From Thiohalobacter sp. (GTDB lineage Bacteria; Pseudomonadota; Gammaproteobacteria; DSM-19610): a DNA stretch of 8,795 bases. The DNA is taken from positions 1-8,795 of the forward strand of contig JALWRY010000063.1 of NCBI GenBank assembly GCA_027080445.1. Reading direction: 5' to 3'. Of this stretch, positions 1 to 6,017 are shown piece after piece. The position numbers and the translations under genes were made by a program. Positions within the stretch are counted from its first letter, which is position 1, and each line of letters starts with the position of its first letter. Below the pieces are notes generated by a model. It saw only the letters and a list, made by a program, of their open reading frames with translations. It had not been told where the DNA came from and ran no database searches.

Positions 1-20
1 ATTCTGGCCTACGCCAGAAT
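1..20. repeat. Perfect short inverted repeat at the window edge
   Basis: The arms attctggc (1-8) and gccagaat (13-20) are exact reverse complements around a 4-nt loop, followed by gacggg. The pattern resembles the short palindromic intergenic repeats ending in AATGACGG that are scattered through many proteobacterial genomes (from memory). The same 8-mer aatgacgg recurs at 2011-2018 in the thiD-thiE repeat. The element may continue beyond the left edge. It is not followed by a T-run on either visible side, so I do not call it a terminator. Confidence 0.5.
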
Positions 21-177
21 GACGGGAATCAAGCCAATCGGTAAATCCCTGACCTTCACAACCTCCTACCGCTTGTCGGGCATAGCAACATTGTACCTTT
101 AGCGGCATCGGGTTCGCTATTTAAGACGGTTGAAGTCCTGGAAAAATCCCGACTGGCTCACAAAACCACAAAAACTA
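21..177. other. Non-coding stretch downstream of the DUF5063 gene
   Basis: No reading frame here has gene-like composition or a recognisable product. The DNA is less GC-rich than its surroundings and has A-runs near 142-146 and 170-174; on the minus strand the second run forms the T-tract after the hairpin at 178-206. I see no tRNA, riboswitch or small RNA that I can support. Confidence 0.5.
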
Positions 178-206
178 GCGGGGAGCGGGCTTGCCCGCTC
201 CTACGC
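170..206 (-). terminator. REP-like hairpin acting as probable rho-independent terminator
   Basis: The arms ggagcggg (182-189) and cccgctcc (194-201) form a perfect 8-bp stem around cttg. It can be extended by gcg (178-180) pairing with cgc (204-206) across a small internal loop. Read on the minus strand, the stem is followed after 3 nt by TTTTT and a second T-rich run, as expected for a terminator. The complement of the minus-strand stop codon TAG (201-203) lies inside the hairpin. The core CCCGCTCCTAC resembles, from memory, Pseudomonas REP elements, so this may be a REP unit that also serves as terminator. Confidence 0.55.
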
Positions 207-698
207 CAGGCGGTTGTTGACTCTGAGGGTGTACAGGTGGCGTTCGGCGTCCACCAGGTGCTGGCCCCAGTGCTGCTTGAAGCCGATTTCCCAGAGGTGC
301 GCCACTTCATCCATACCGGCCGCATCGAGCATATTCAGGCCGCGTTTGAGTTCAAAGTAAATATCGGTGAAATCATCCGCCAGGCTGCCCGAACGATGAT
401 CCACATCGGAGGCCGTTTCACCCGGCTCATCGTATTCGAGCCAGTACATATCGAGTTCACCGAGTTTTGAACGCAACTGGCTGAACAGGTCGAAGCGGTC
501 ATCAAAATCGGCAAGCTCCGGGGGAAAAGAATCGCCACCAGGATCGTGCAGGGCAACAATACCCGCATGCAGGCGAGGTAATATCTTTACCAGCGGCTTG
601 AGCCAGTCTGACCGGTCAAGATTTTGCTCTATCACCCGACAGTACTGACGCGCCGTATCAATCAGGTCCATAAACTGGACACGTTCGGGGTCTATCAT
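201..698 (-). CDS. DUF5063 domain-containing protein
   Basis: A 165-residue acidic, probably cytosolic protein with no signal peptide or membrane segment. I recognise the DUF5063 pattern: an N-terminal helical part (about 8-50, with a LPRLHAG stretch at 40-46), a central acidic segment ending in SLADDFTDIYFELKRGL (105-121), and a C-terminal aromatic block with HWGQH (143-147) followed by DAERHLYTL. The function of the family is not known to me, and no catalytic motif stands out. The ATG at 698 is preceded on the minus strand by a very purine-rich Shine-Dalgarno region (GAGGGAGGGGG), which supports this start. The gene lies 79 nt downstream of rubredoxin on the same strand and is probably cotranscribed with it. 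Its TAG stop falls inside a REP-like hairpin. The family call rests on recognition without a profile search. Confidence 0.75.
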   Translation of the reverse strand: MIDPERVQFMDLIDTARQYCRVIEQNLDRSDWLKPLVKILPRLHAGIVALHDPGGDSFPPELADFDDRFDLFSQLRSKLGELDMYWLEYDEPGETASDVDHRSGSLADDFTDIYFELKRGLNMLDAAGMDEVAHLWEIGFKQHWGQHLVDAERHLYTLRVNNRLA

Positions 699-754
699 AC
701 CCCCTCCCTCTCAACACATGGCCGGCATAAAAAAGGCCTTCTGTATCCAGTGTA

Positions 755-779
755 GACGGGATTGCGGATTTTTCCCGTC
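755..779. repeat. Inverted repeat at the 3' end of the rubredoxin gene
   Basis: The arms gacggga (755-761) and tcccgtc (773-779) can pair over an 11-nt loop. The outer arm overlaps the rubredoxin stop codon (778-780). On the minus strand no T-run follows directly; a TTTTTT run occurs only about 20 nt further on, beside a small AAGGCCTT palindrome. It may be a weak transcript-end or mRNA-stability hairpin between rubredoxin and the DUF5063 gene. It is too weak to call a terminator. Confidence 0.35.
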
Positions 780-951
780 AGATCTCTGTCATCTCGAAAT
801 CTTCCTTGCCGGCGCCGCAGTCCGGACACACCCAGTTCAGGGGAATATCCTCCCAGCGCGTTCCCGCCGGGATACCCTCCTCGGGCAGTCCTTTTTCCTC
901 GTCGTAGATAAATCCGCAGATGACGCACATCCAGGTTTTGTATTCGCTCAT
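778..951 (-). CDS. Rubredoxin (one-iron electron carrier)
   Basis: A 57-residue protein with the complete rubredoxin fold signature. The four iron ligands are two CxxC pairs, Cys9/Cys12 (CVIC) and Cys42/Cys45 (CPDC). Between them lie the conserved PEEGIPAGTRWEDIP block and the aromatic core residues Trp7, Tyr16 and Trp40. It carries single electrons in the cytosol; in related bacteria partners include rubredoxin reductases, alkane hydroxylases and oxygen- or peroxide-reducing enzymes, but none is encoded here. I chose the ATG at 951: GGAG lies 8 nt upstream and the protein then begins MSEYKTW, normal for the family. A TTG at 969 in the same frame would add six residues and lacks support. The gene is divergent from thiD and is followed by the DUF5063 gene. 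Full length, with no anomaly. Confidence 0.95.
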   Translation of the reverse strand: MSEYKTWMCVICGFIYDEEKGLPEEGIPAGTRWEDIPLNWVCPDCGAGKEDFEMTEI

Positions 952-983
952 AAAATAAACTCCGTCCAATAAGCCATACCTGA

Positions 984-1010
984 ATAATACAACCAGCCGT
1001 CAAGCCACAA
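984..1010 (-). promoter_or_regulatory. Candidate promoter for rubredoxin
   Basis: On the minus strand, TATTAT (989-984) is a good match to a -10 box and lies about 33 nt upstream of the rubredoxin ATG. The best -35 candidate at a near-normal distance is TTGTGG (1010-1005), with a short 15-nt spacer. A nearby TTGACG (1003-998) is a better hexamer but lies too close to TATTAT. The call is tentative. Confidence 0.25.
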
Positions 1011-1032
1011 TAGTCGGGCGCAGTGCTACAAT
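1004..1032 (+). promoter_or_regulatory. Candidate extended -10 promoter for thiD
   Basis: TGCTACAAT (1024-1032) has a -10 hexamer TACAAT and the TG dinucleotide of an extended -10 element. The -35 region at 17-nt spacing (GCCACA, 1004-1009) is a weak match, which extended -10 promoters tolerate. Initiation near 1039 would give a leader of roughly 80 nt before the thiD ATG. I looked for the TPP riboswitch core (CUGAGA and the downstream conserved block) in that leader and did not see it. Confidence 0.4.
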
Positions 1033-1121
1033 ACCCGCCCCGAAACAAGGTAAACATCGATGCAACAAAACGTTCGCCAACCGGCATTCGCAGCACGGCA
1101 CATCGACCGGGAGACCCCGGC

Positions 1122-1928
1122 ATGACCACAAACACCAGCCCGGTACCGGTCGTCATGGTGTTTTCCGGCAACGACCCCAGCGGCGGCGCCGGCGTACAGG
1201 CCGATATCGAGGCGCTGATCAGCCACGGCTGTCATACCACGCCGGTGATCACCACCCTGACCATCCAGGATACCCAGGATGTGATCGGCTATACGCCACT
1301 GGATGGATCGCTGATTACCGAACAGGCGCGTGCGGTGCTGGAAGACATGCCGGTCAGCGCCTTCAAGCTGGGCTTGCTGACCAGTACCGAAGCGGTCGAA
1401 GCGATACACGACATCCTCAAGGACTACCCGGAGATCCCCGTCGTCACAGACCCGGTACTGGCCTCTGGCAGCGGCACCTTACTGGCCGACGACGATGTGG
1501 TCGATGCGGTCAACGAGTTGCTGCTCCCGCAGACCACCGTGCTGACACCCAACAGCAACGAGGCCCGCCTGCTGGCGCCGGAGGCGGATTCACTCAGCGC
1601 CTGCGCCATGGCCCTGCTCGACAAGGGCGCCGAGTTCGTACTGATCACCGGCACCCATGAAAATACACCCACGGTCATCAATTCGCTGTACAGCAACCAC
1701 CGCCTCATCGAAACCTTCGACTGGGACCGGCTGGACGGCGAGTTTCACGGTTCCGGCTGTACGCTGGCATCGAGTATCGCCGGCCTGCTGGCGCAGGGCA
1801 TGGAACCCTTCTCGGCGATCCACGAAGCGCAGGAATACACCTGGCAGTCACTGGCCGAAGGCTACCGCATCGGCATGGGCCAGCAATTACCCAACCGCCT
1901 GTTCTGGGCGCGTGATGAACAGGACTAG
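1122..1928 (+). CDS. thiD: Hydroxymethylpyrimidine/phosphomethylpyrimidine kinase ThiD
   Basis: This enzyme phosphorylates HMP and then HMP phosphate to give HMP diphosphate, the pyrimidine precursor for thiamine. The 268-residue protein has the ribokinase-like fold motifs in order: SGNDPSGGAGVQAD (15-28) near the substrate site, Gln49 in the TLTIQDT segment, TDPVLASGSGTLL (109-121), TPNSNEARLL (142-151), and the anion hole with catalytic Cys213 in HGSGCTLASSIA (209-220). Length is normal for a stand-alone ThiD. I chose ATG 1122 because GGGAG lies 8 nt upstream and the kinase core follows at once; an upstream in-frame GTG at 1023 would add 33 residues unlike the family and would overlap the probable promoter. 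It is first in the run thiD-thiE-hemL and is separated from thiE by a palindromic repeat. Divergent from rubredoxin. Confidence 0.95.
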   Translation: MTTNTSPVPVVMVFSGNDPSGGAGVQADIEALISHGCHTTPVITTLTIQDTQDVIGYTPLDGSLITEQARAVLEDMPVSAFKLGLLTSTEAVEAIHDILKDYPEIPVVTDPVLASGSGTLLADDDVVDAVNELLLPQTTVLTPNSNEARLLAPEADSLSACAMALLDKGAEFVLITGTHENTPTVINSLYSNHRLIETFDWDRLDGEFHGSGCTLASSIAGLLAQGMEPFSAIHEAQEYTWQSLAEGYRIGMGQQLPNRLFWARDEQD

Positions 1929-1931
1929 CGT

Positions 1932-2040
1932 GTCATTGCGAGGAGCGCAGCGACGCGGCAATCTCTTTGGGCGGGTGCCAGGCTGCGGGAGATTGCTTCG
2001 CTGCGGCCGCAATGACGGTGGATACTGCGGTCGCAATGAC
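1932..2040. repeat. Palindromic intergenic repeat between thiD and thiE
   Basis: The left arm (1932-1966, beginning gtcattgcgaggagcgcag) and the right arm (1988-2016, ending gcggccgcaatgac) are imperfect reverse complements. They share gtcattgcg/cgcaatgac at the outer ends and gcaatctc/gagattgc at the inner ends, with two small deletions in the right arm. The terminal 16 nt are then repeated in direct orientation: ctgcggccgcaatgac (2001-2016) and ctgcggtcgcaatgac (2025-2040), one mismatch, 24-nt period. This looks like a non-autonomous dispersed element of the type beginning GTCATTGCGAGGAGC that I recall from many bacterial genomes. It fills nearly the whole thiD-thiE gap and ends 5 nt before the thiE start codon. 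Confidence 0.8.
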
Positions 2041-2045
2041 AGGGC

Positions 2046-2681
2046 ATGAGGTTACGCGGACTCTATGTCATTACCGATGCAGGCCTGCAGGCGCCGGAGC
2101 AACTGCTACCGCGCGTACAACAGGCCATCGACGGCGGCGCGGTGCTGGTACAATACCGCGACAAGTCGAATGACACGGTGCTGCGACAACAACAGGCACA
2201 GGCACTCGTCGAACTGTGCAACACGCGCGGCGTGGCGCTGATCATCAATGACGATGTCGCGCTGGCTGCCGCGGTCGGCGCGCACGGCGTTCACCTGGGA
2301 CGCGATGACAGCCGCCTGGCAACGGCGCGGAAACAACTGGGAGAGGCCGCCATCATTGGCGTGTCCTGCTACAACCGCTGGTCACTGGCGGAACAGGCGG
2401 TGAAGGCCGGGGCGGACTATATCGCCTTTGGTCGCTTCTTCGCCTCGCGCACCAAACCCGATGCCGTGGAAGCCGATCTTGCCCTGCTGGAAAGGGCACA
2501 GCGCGAATTCGATGTCCCGGTGGCGGCGATCGGCGGCATTAACGCCGGGAACGCGGGCACGCTGATCGATGCCGGCGCCGACCTGCTGGCGGTGGTACAC
2601 GACGTATTCGGCGCCGACGATGTATACGCTGCTGCACAGGCATACCGGACGCTCTTTACACAAAAGGAAAACAGGCTATGA
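2046..2681 (+). CDS. thiE: Thiamine-phosphate synthase ThiE
   Basis: ThiE condenses HMP diphosphate with thiazole phosphate to form thiamine phosphate, using the product of ThiD. The 211-residue TIM-barrel protein shows the family motifs: LYVITD (6-11), VQYRDK (35-40) for diphosphate binding, INDD (67-70), HLGRDD (83-88) with Mg-binding aspartates, IGVS (104-107), FGRFFASRTK (128-137), AIGGI (161-165), and AVVHDVF (182-188) near the phosphate site. The last has VVH where many family members have VVS; as I remember, this is the Pseudomonas type. Start: an in-frame TGA at 2037 lies just upstream, and ATG 2046 gives the expected MRLRGLY opening. No well-spaced Shine-Dalgarno is present, because the dispersed repeat occupies that region. 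The stop overlaps the hemL start (ATGA), suggesting translational coupling. Confidence 0.95.
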   Translation: MRLRGLYVITDAGLQAPEQLLPRVQQAIDGGAVLVQYRDKSNDTVLRQQQAQALVELCNTRGVALIINDDVALAAAVGAHGVHLGRDDSRLATARKQLGEAAIIGVSCYNRWSLAEQAVKAGADYIAFGRFFASRTKPDAVEADLALLERAQREFDVPVAAIGGINAGNAGTLIDAGADLLAVVHDVFGADDVYAAAQAYRTLFTQKENRL

Positions 2682-3961
2682 GCAAGTCAGAAACACTTTT
2701 CGCACAGGCACAGAAGGTGATCCCCGGTGGGGTCAATTCCCCGGTGCGGGCCTTCAGGGGCGTGGGCGGCACCCCGGTGTTTTTCACCCGCGGACAGGGC
2801 GCCTGGCTCTATGATGCGGATGACCGCCGCTATGTCGATTACGTCGGCTCCTGGGGACCGATGATTGCCGGCCACTGTCACCCCGACGTGGTGCGCGCCG
2901 TGCAGGAAACCGCGGCCAACGGACTCGGCTTCGGCGCACCCACGGAAATCGAGACACAGATGGCGGAAGTGTTATGCGAGATGGTGCCGTCGCTGGAACA
3001 GGTGCGCATGGTCAGCTCCGGCACCGAAGCCACCATGAGCGCCATCCGCCTGGCGCGCGGTTTTACCGGCCGCGACAAGATCGTCAAGTTCGAAGGTTGC
3101 TACCACGGCCATTCGGATTCCCTGCTGGTCAAGGCTGGTTCGGGTGCACTGACACTCGGCGTGCCGACCTCGCCCGGCGTACCGGCCGACCTGGCGCAGC
3201 ACACCCTCACCCTGACCTATAACGATGCGCAACAGGTGATCGACGCCTTTGCCGACCGGGGTGACGAGGTAGCAGCTATTATCGTCGAACCCGTCGCCGG
3301 CAACATGAACTGCATCCCGCCCGCCGACGGTTTCCTGCAAACCCTGCGCGAGGTCTGCGACCGCCACGGGACAGTGCTGATTTTTGACGAAGTGATGACC
3401 GGCTTCCGCGTGGCGCCCGGCGGCGCCCAGCAACTTTACGGCGTCACCCCGGACATCACCACGCTCGGCAAGGTCGTCGGTGGCGGCCTGCCGGTCGGCG
3501 CGTTTGGCGGCCGCCGCGATATCATGGAACACATCGCCCCTACCGGGCCGGTGTACCAGGCCGGCACCCTGTCGGGCAACCCGGTGGCCATGGCGGCGGG
3601 GCTGGCGACCCTGGCGCTGGTACAGGTGCCGGGTTTCCACGATGCCCTCGGCCAGCGCACCCGGCAACTGGTCGATGGCCTGAAGGCCCGTGCTGCCAGC
3701 GCCGGTATCCCGCTCACCAGCAACCAGGTCGGCGGCATGTTCGGGCTGTTCTTCACCGACGCCGAACAGGTCAGTGACTTTGCCGGCGTCAACGCCTGCA
3801 ACCTGGAACGCTTCAAGGCGTTCTACCACGCCATGCTGGCGCACGGCGTGTACCTGGCGCCCTCCGCTTTCGAAGCCGGCTTTGTCTCCTCGGCACACGA
3901 CGAGGCAGCCATTCAGGCGACATTTGAAGCGGCTGAACAGGCCTTTGCCGGGCTGTCCTGA
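2678..3961 (+). CDS. hemL: Glutamate-1-semialdehyde 2,1-aminomutase HemL
   Basis: HemL is a PLP enzyme that converts glutamate-1-semialdehyde to 5-aminolevulinate, the last step of the C5 route into heme and other tetrapyrroles. The 427-residue protein has the usual family length and fold-type I aminotransferase motifs: PGGVNSPVRAF (16-26), SSGTEATMSAIRLAR (113-127), FEGCYHGHSD (138-147), the gating-loop region around GVPTSPGVP (161-169), FDEVMTGFR (236-244), and the Schiff-base Lys265 in TTLGKVVGGG (261-270), followed by GTLSGNPVAMAAG. Lys265 is at the position known for E. coli HemL. The ATG at 2678 overlaps the thiE stop by 4 nt and has an AGGA about 9 nt upstream. Linkage of thiE to hemL is, from memory, common in gammaproteobacteria. 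No anomaly seen. Confidence 0.97.
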   Translation: MSKSETLFAQAQKVIPGGVNSPVRAFRGVGGTPVFFTRGQGAWLYDADDRRYVDYVGSWGPMIAGHCHPDVVRAVQETAANGLGFGAPTEIETQMAEVLCEMVPSLEQVRMVSSGTEATMSAIRLARGFTGRDKIVKFEGCYHGHSDSLLVKAGSGALTLGVPTSPGVPADLAQHTLTLTYNDAQQVIDAFADRGDEVAAIIVEPVAGNMNCIPPADGFLQTLREVCDRHGTVLIFDEVMTGFRVAPGGAQQLYGVTPDITTLGKVVGGGLPVGAFGGRRDIMEHIAPTGPVYQAGTLSGNPVAMAAGLATLALVQVPGFHDALGQRTRQLVDGLKARAASAGIPLTSNQVGGMFGLFFTDAEQVSDFAGVNACNLERFKAFYHAMLAHGVYLAPSAFEAGFVSSAHDEAAIQATFEAAEQAFAGLS

Positions 3962-3977
3962 ACCGCGTCTTTAAAAC

Positions 3978-6017
3978 GTGGAAAGCCTATTCACCCACCT
4001 GCTGACGTGGATGCAGGCCCACCCCAACTGGGCGGGCTTTGCTGTCCTGGTGGTGTCCGCACTGGAATCTTTCCTGGTGGTCGGGCTGTTTGTACCGGGC
4101 ACCGTCGTAATGTTCGGCATTGGCACCATGATTGCGGCCGGCGGCATGTCCCTGTACCCGACCCTGGCCTGGGCGGCGGCTGGCGCGGTGCTGGGCGATG
4201 GCATCAGTTTTTTTATCGGCCGGCATTATCACCAGCAATTGCGCGTCATCTGGCCTTTTTGTAAATACCCCACCATGATCAGCCGTGGCGTCGACTTCTT
4301 TCACCGTCACGGCGGCAAAAGCGTTGCGCTGGCGCGTTTCGTCGGCCCGGTGCGCCCACTGTTGCCCGCCGTCGCCGGCATGCTCAACATGCCGCCGAGC
4401 CGTTTCTTTGCAGTCAATTCACTGTCGGCCCTGCTGTGGGCGCCGGCCTATATTCTGCCCGGCATGCTGTTTGGCGCCTCGCTCGGCCTTGCCGCAGAGA
4501 TCGCCGGACGGCTGGCGCTGCTGCTGATTGTTCTGCTGGCGCTGCTGTGGTTCTCCTGGTGGCTGGTGCGCCGCGTGGCGCGCAGCTTCCAGCCCCATGC
4601 GGAAAGCGTGCAGCTGCGACTCCTCGACTGGTCGCGCCGACATCCCGTAATTGAACCCATGACGGCGGCGCTGCTCGACCCCGACCACCCCGAGGCACGC
4701 GGCATGTCGGTGCTGAGCGGCCTGTTGTTTATCGCCAGCCTGGCGCTGTTCATCATTCCCCGCCATCTCACCAACGACAACCTGCTGTCCAACGTCGACC
4801 TGTACCTGTTCAACGCCCTGCAATCCCTGCGCAGCCCGCTCGGTGACCGGTTGATGGTGATGATCACGGAACTGGGTGACTATACGGTGCTGTACGGGTT
4901 CACCGCCTTACTGACCCTGTGGCTGGTGTGGCGACGCGACTGGCGCATGGCGCTGCACTGGGTCATCACCGTCGCGACTGTCGGCCTGCTTACCTGGGCG
5001 CTGAAGGTCTATACGGCAGTCCCGCGCCCGCCGCTGCTCGATACCTCGGTCATGAGCTACTCATTCCCAAGCGGCCACGCCAGCCTGTCGGTGGCGGTGT
5101 TCGGTTTCCTGGCCGTAGCGATCGCCCGTGAACTGCGCAGCAGCTGGCACTGGCTTCCTTACTCACTGGCGGTTTTCCTGGTGGTTTCGATCAGCTTTTC
5201 GCGTCTCTACCTGGGCGCGCACTGGCTGTCCGATGTCCTCGCGGGCTGGAGCCTGGGGTTGATCTGGGTCGCCACCCTGGGCATCGCCTACCGCCACCAC
5301 CCGGCGCCGGCCATCCCCGTGTACACCGTCACGCCGGTTGCCATCGTGGCGCTGCTTGCCGTCGTCAGCTTTCACAGCGCGCGCGTGCTGGAACAGGATA
5401 TGGCGTTCTACCAGCCGTCCCGCCCGGCGCCCCTGGCGCTGTCGCAGTCCGACTGGCTCAAGGGGGGCTGGAAAACCCTGCCCGCCTTCCGTGACGATCT
5501 CGAAGGCCGCCATCATCATCCACTGACCGTGCAATGGATGGGCCGCCTTGATCCGCTGCGCCACCTGCTGGAAGCACGCGGCTGGCAGGTTCCCCCTCAC
5601 GCAGGCGTGGTGCGCCTGGTCGACCTGTTCAACAGCAAGGCCAAGCTCGCCGATATGCCCATCCTGCCCCAACTGCATCAGGGCCGTACCCAGACCCTGT
5701 TACTCACGCGCCATCTACCGGGAGAAGACCGCATATTGACACTGCGCCTTTGGGAAAGCGGTTACTTCGACCCACAAACACACACCCGGCTGTGGATCGG
5801 TAATGCATCCCTGCTGAAGCTGGAGGATCGTTTCTGGTTGCTGCGCTTCCTGCGCACGGATAGCGATTTCAACACGCCGTTGCAGCAACTGTCTGCCTAC
5901 CTGTCGGGACTCGACGTCCGCCGGGTGAAACGGGATAACGCTGCGGTCAGTGCAACGGACGTCGACTGGGACGGCAGCGTGCTGCTGCTCAGCCACCCGC
6001 CGGCCCTCAGCGAGTGA
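3978..6017 (+). CDS. DedA (VTT) - PAP2 phosphatase - LssY_C fusion membrane protein
   Basis: A 679-residue inner-membrane protein with three parts. Residues about 15-200 form a DedA/VTT domain: Glu30 before LFVPGT (37-42), GDG (73-75), and ARFVGPVRPLLP (119-130) with the conserved arginines 120 and 126. Residues about 240-470 form a PAP2 phosphatase with all three motifs: KVYTAVPRP (343-351), PSGH (364-367) and SRLYLGAHWLSD (408-419), including catalytic His367, His415 and Asp419. Residues about 480-675 form a soluble domain that I assign to LssY_C, named after Legionella LssY; its function is not established to my knowledge. Roughly a dozen hydrophobic segments precede it. DedA proteins translocate lipids, some of them undecaprenyl phosphate; PAP2 enzymes dephosphorylate lipid phosphates. 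The start is GTG, 16 nt after hemL, with an in-frame TAA just upstream and no clear Shine-Dalgarno. The 3' end overlaps the convergent LON-domain gene by 11 nt. The substrate is unknown. Confidence 0.88.
   Translation: MESLFTHLLTWMQAHPNWAGFAVLVVSALESFLVVGLFVPGTVVMFGIGTMIAAGGMSLYPTLAWAAAGAVLGDGISFFIGRHYHQQLRVIWPFCKYPTMISRGVDFFHRHGGKSVALARFVGPVRPLLPAVAGMLNMPPSRFFAVNSLSALLWAPAYILPGMLFGASLGLAAEIAGRLALLLIVLLALLWFSWWLVRRVARSFQPHAESVQLRLLDWSRRHPVIEPMTAALLDPDHPEARGMSVLSGLLFIASLALFIIPRHLTNDNLLSNVDLYLFNALQSLRSPLGDRLMVMITELGDYTVLYGFTALLTLWLVWRRDWRMALHWVITVATVGLLTWALKVYTAVPRPPLLDTSVMSYSFPSGHASLSVAVFGFLAVAIARELRSSWHWLPYSLAVFLVVSISFSRLYLGAHWLSDVLAGWSLGLIWVATLGIAYRHHPAPAIPVYTVTPVAIVALLAVVSFHSARVLEQDMAFYQPSRPAPLALSQSDWLKGGWKTLPAFRDDLEGRHHHPLTVQWMGRLDPLRHLLEARGWQVPPHAGVVRLVDLFNSKAKLADMPILPQLHQGRTQTLLLTRHLPGEDRILTLRLWESGYFDPQTHTRLWIGNASLLKLEDRFWLLRFLRTDSDFNTPLQQLSAYLSGLDVRRVKRDNAAVSATDVDWDGSVLLLSHPPALSE

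Noticed and set aside
1023..1121. N-terminal extension of ThiD from a GTG at 1023
   Set aside because: The added 33 residues do not resemble ThiD, the GTG overlaps the probable -10 region, and ATG 1122 has a well-placed GGGAG.
1033..1121. Possible TPP riboswitch before thiD
   Set aside because: The leader lacks CUGAGA and the second conserved block of the THI element. At under 90 nt it would also be short for an aptamer plus expression platform.
1967..2173. Small plus-strand frames through the thiD-thiE repeat
   Set aside because: They are out of frame with thiE, run through the dispersed repeat, and encode low-complexity Arg/Ala/Gly sequence without a homologous look.
2972..3898. Long open frame (308 codons) on the minus strand opposite hemL
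   Set aside because: It is antisense to a complete, strongly conserved hemL. Its product is rich in Gly, Arg, Ala and His with no family motif, the usual shadow of a GC-rich gene.
3978..6017. Membrane fusion as an assembly or frameshift artefact joining two genes
   Set aside because: The frame is continuous, each domain is complete, and the DedA-PAP2-LssY_C order is a known natural architecture.
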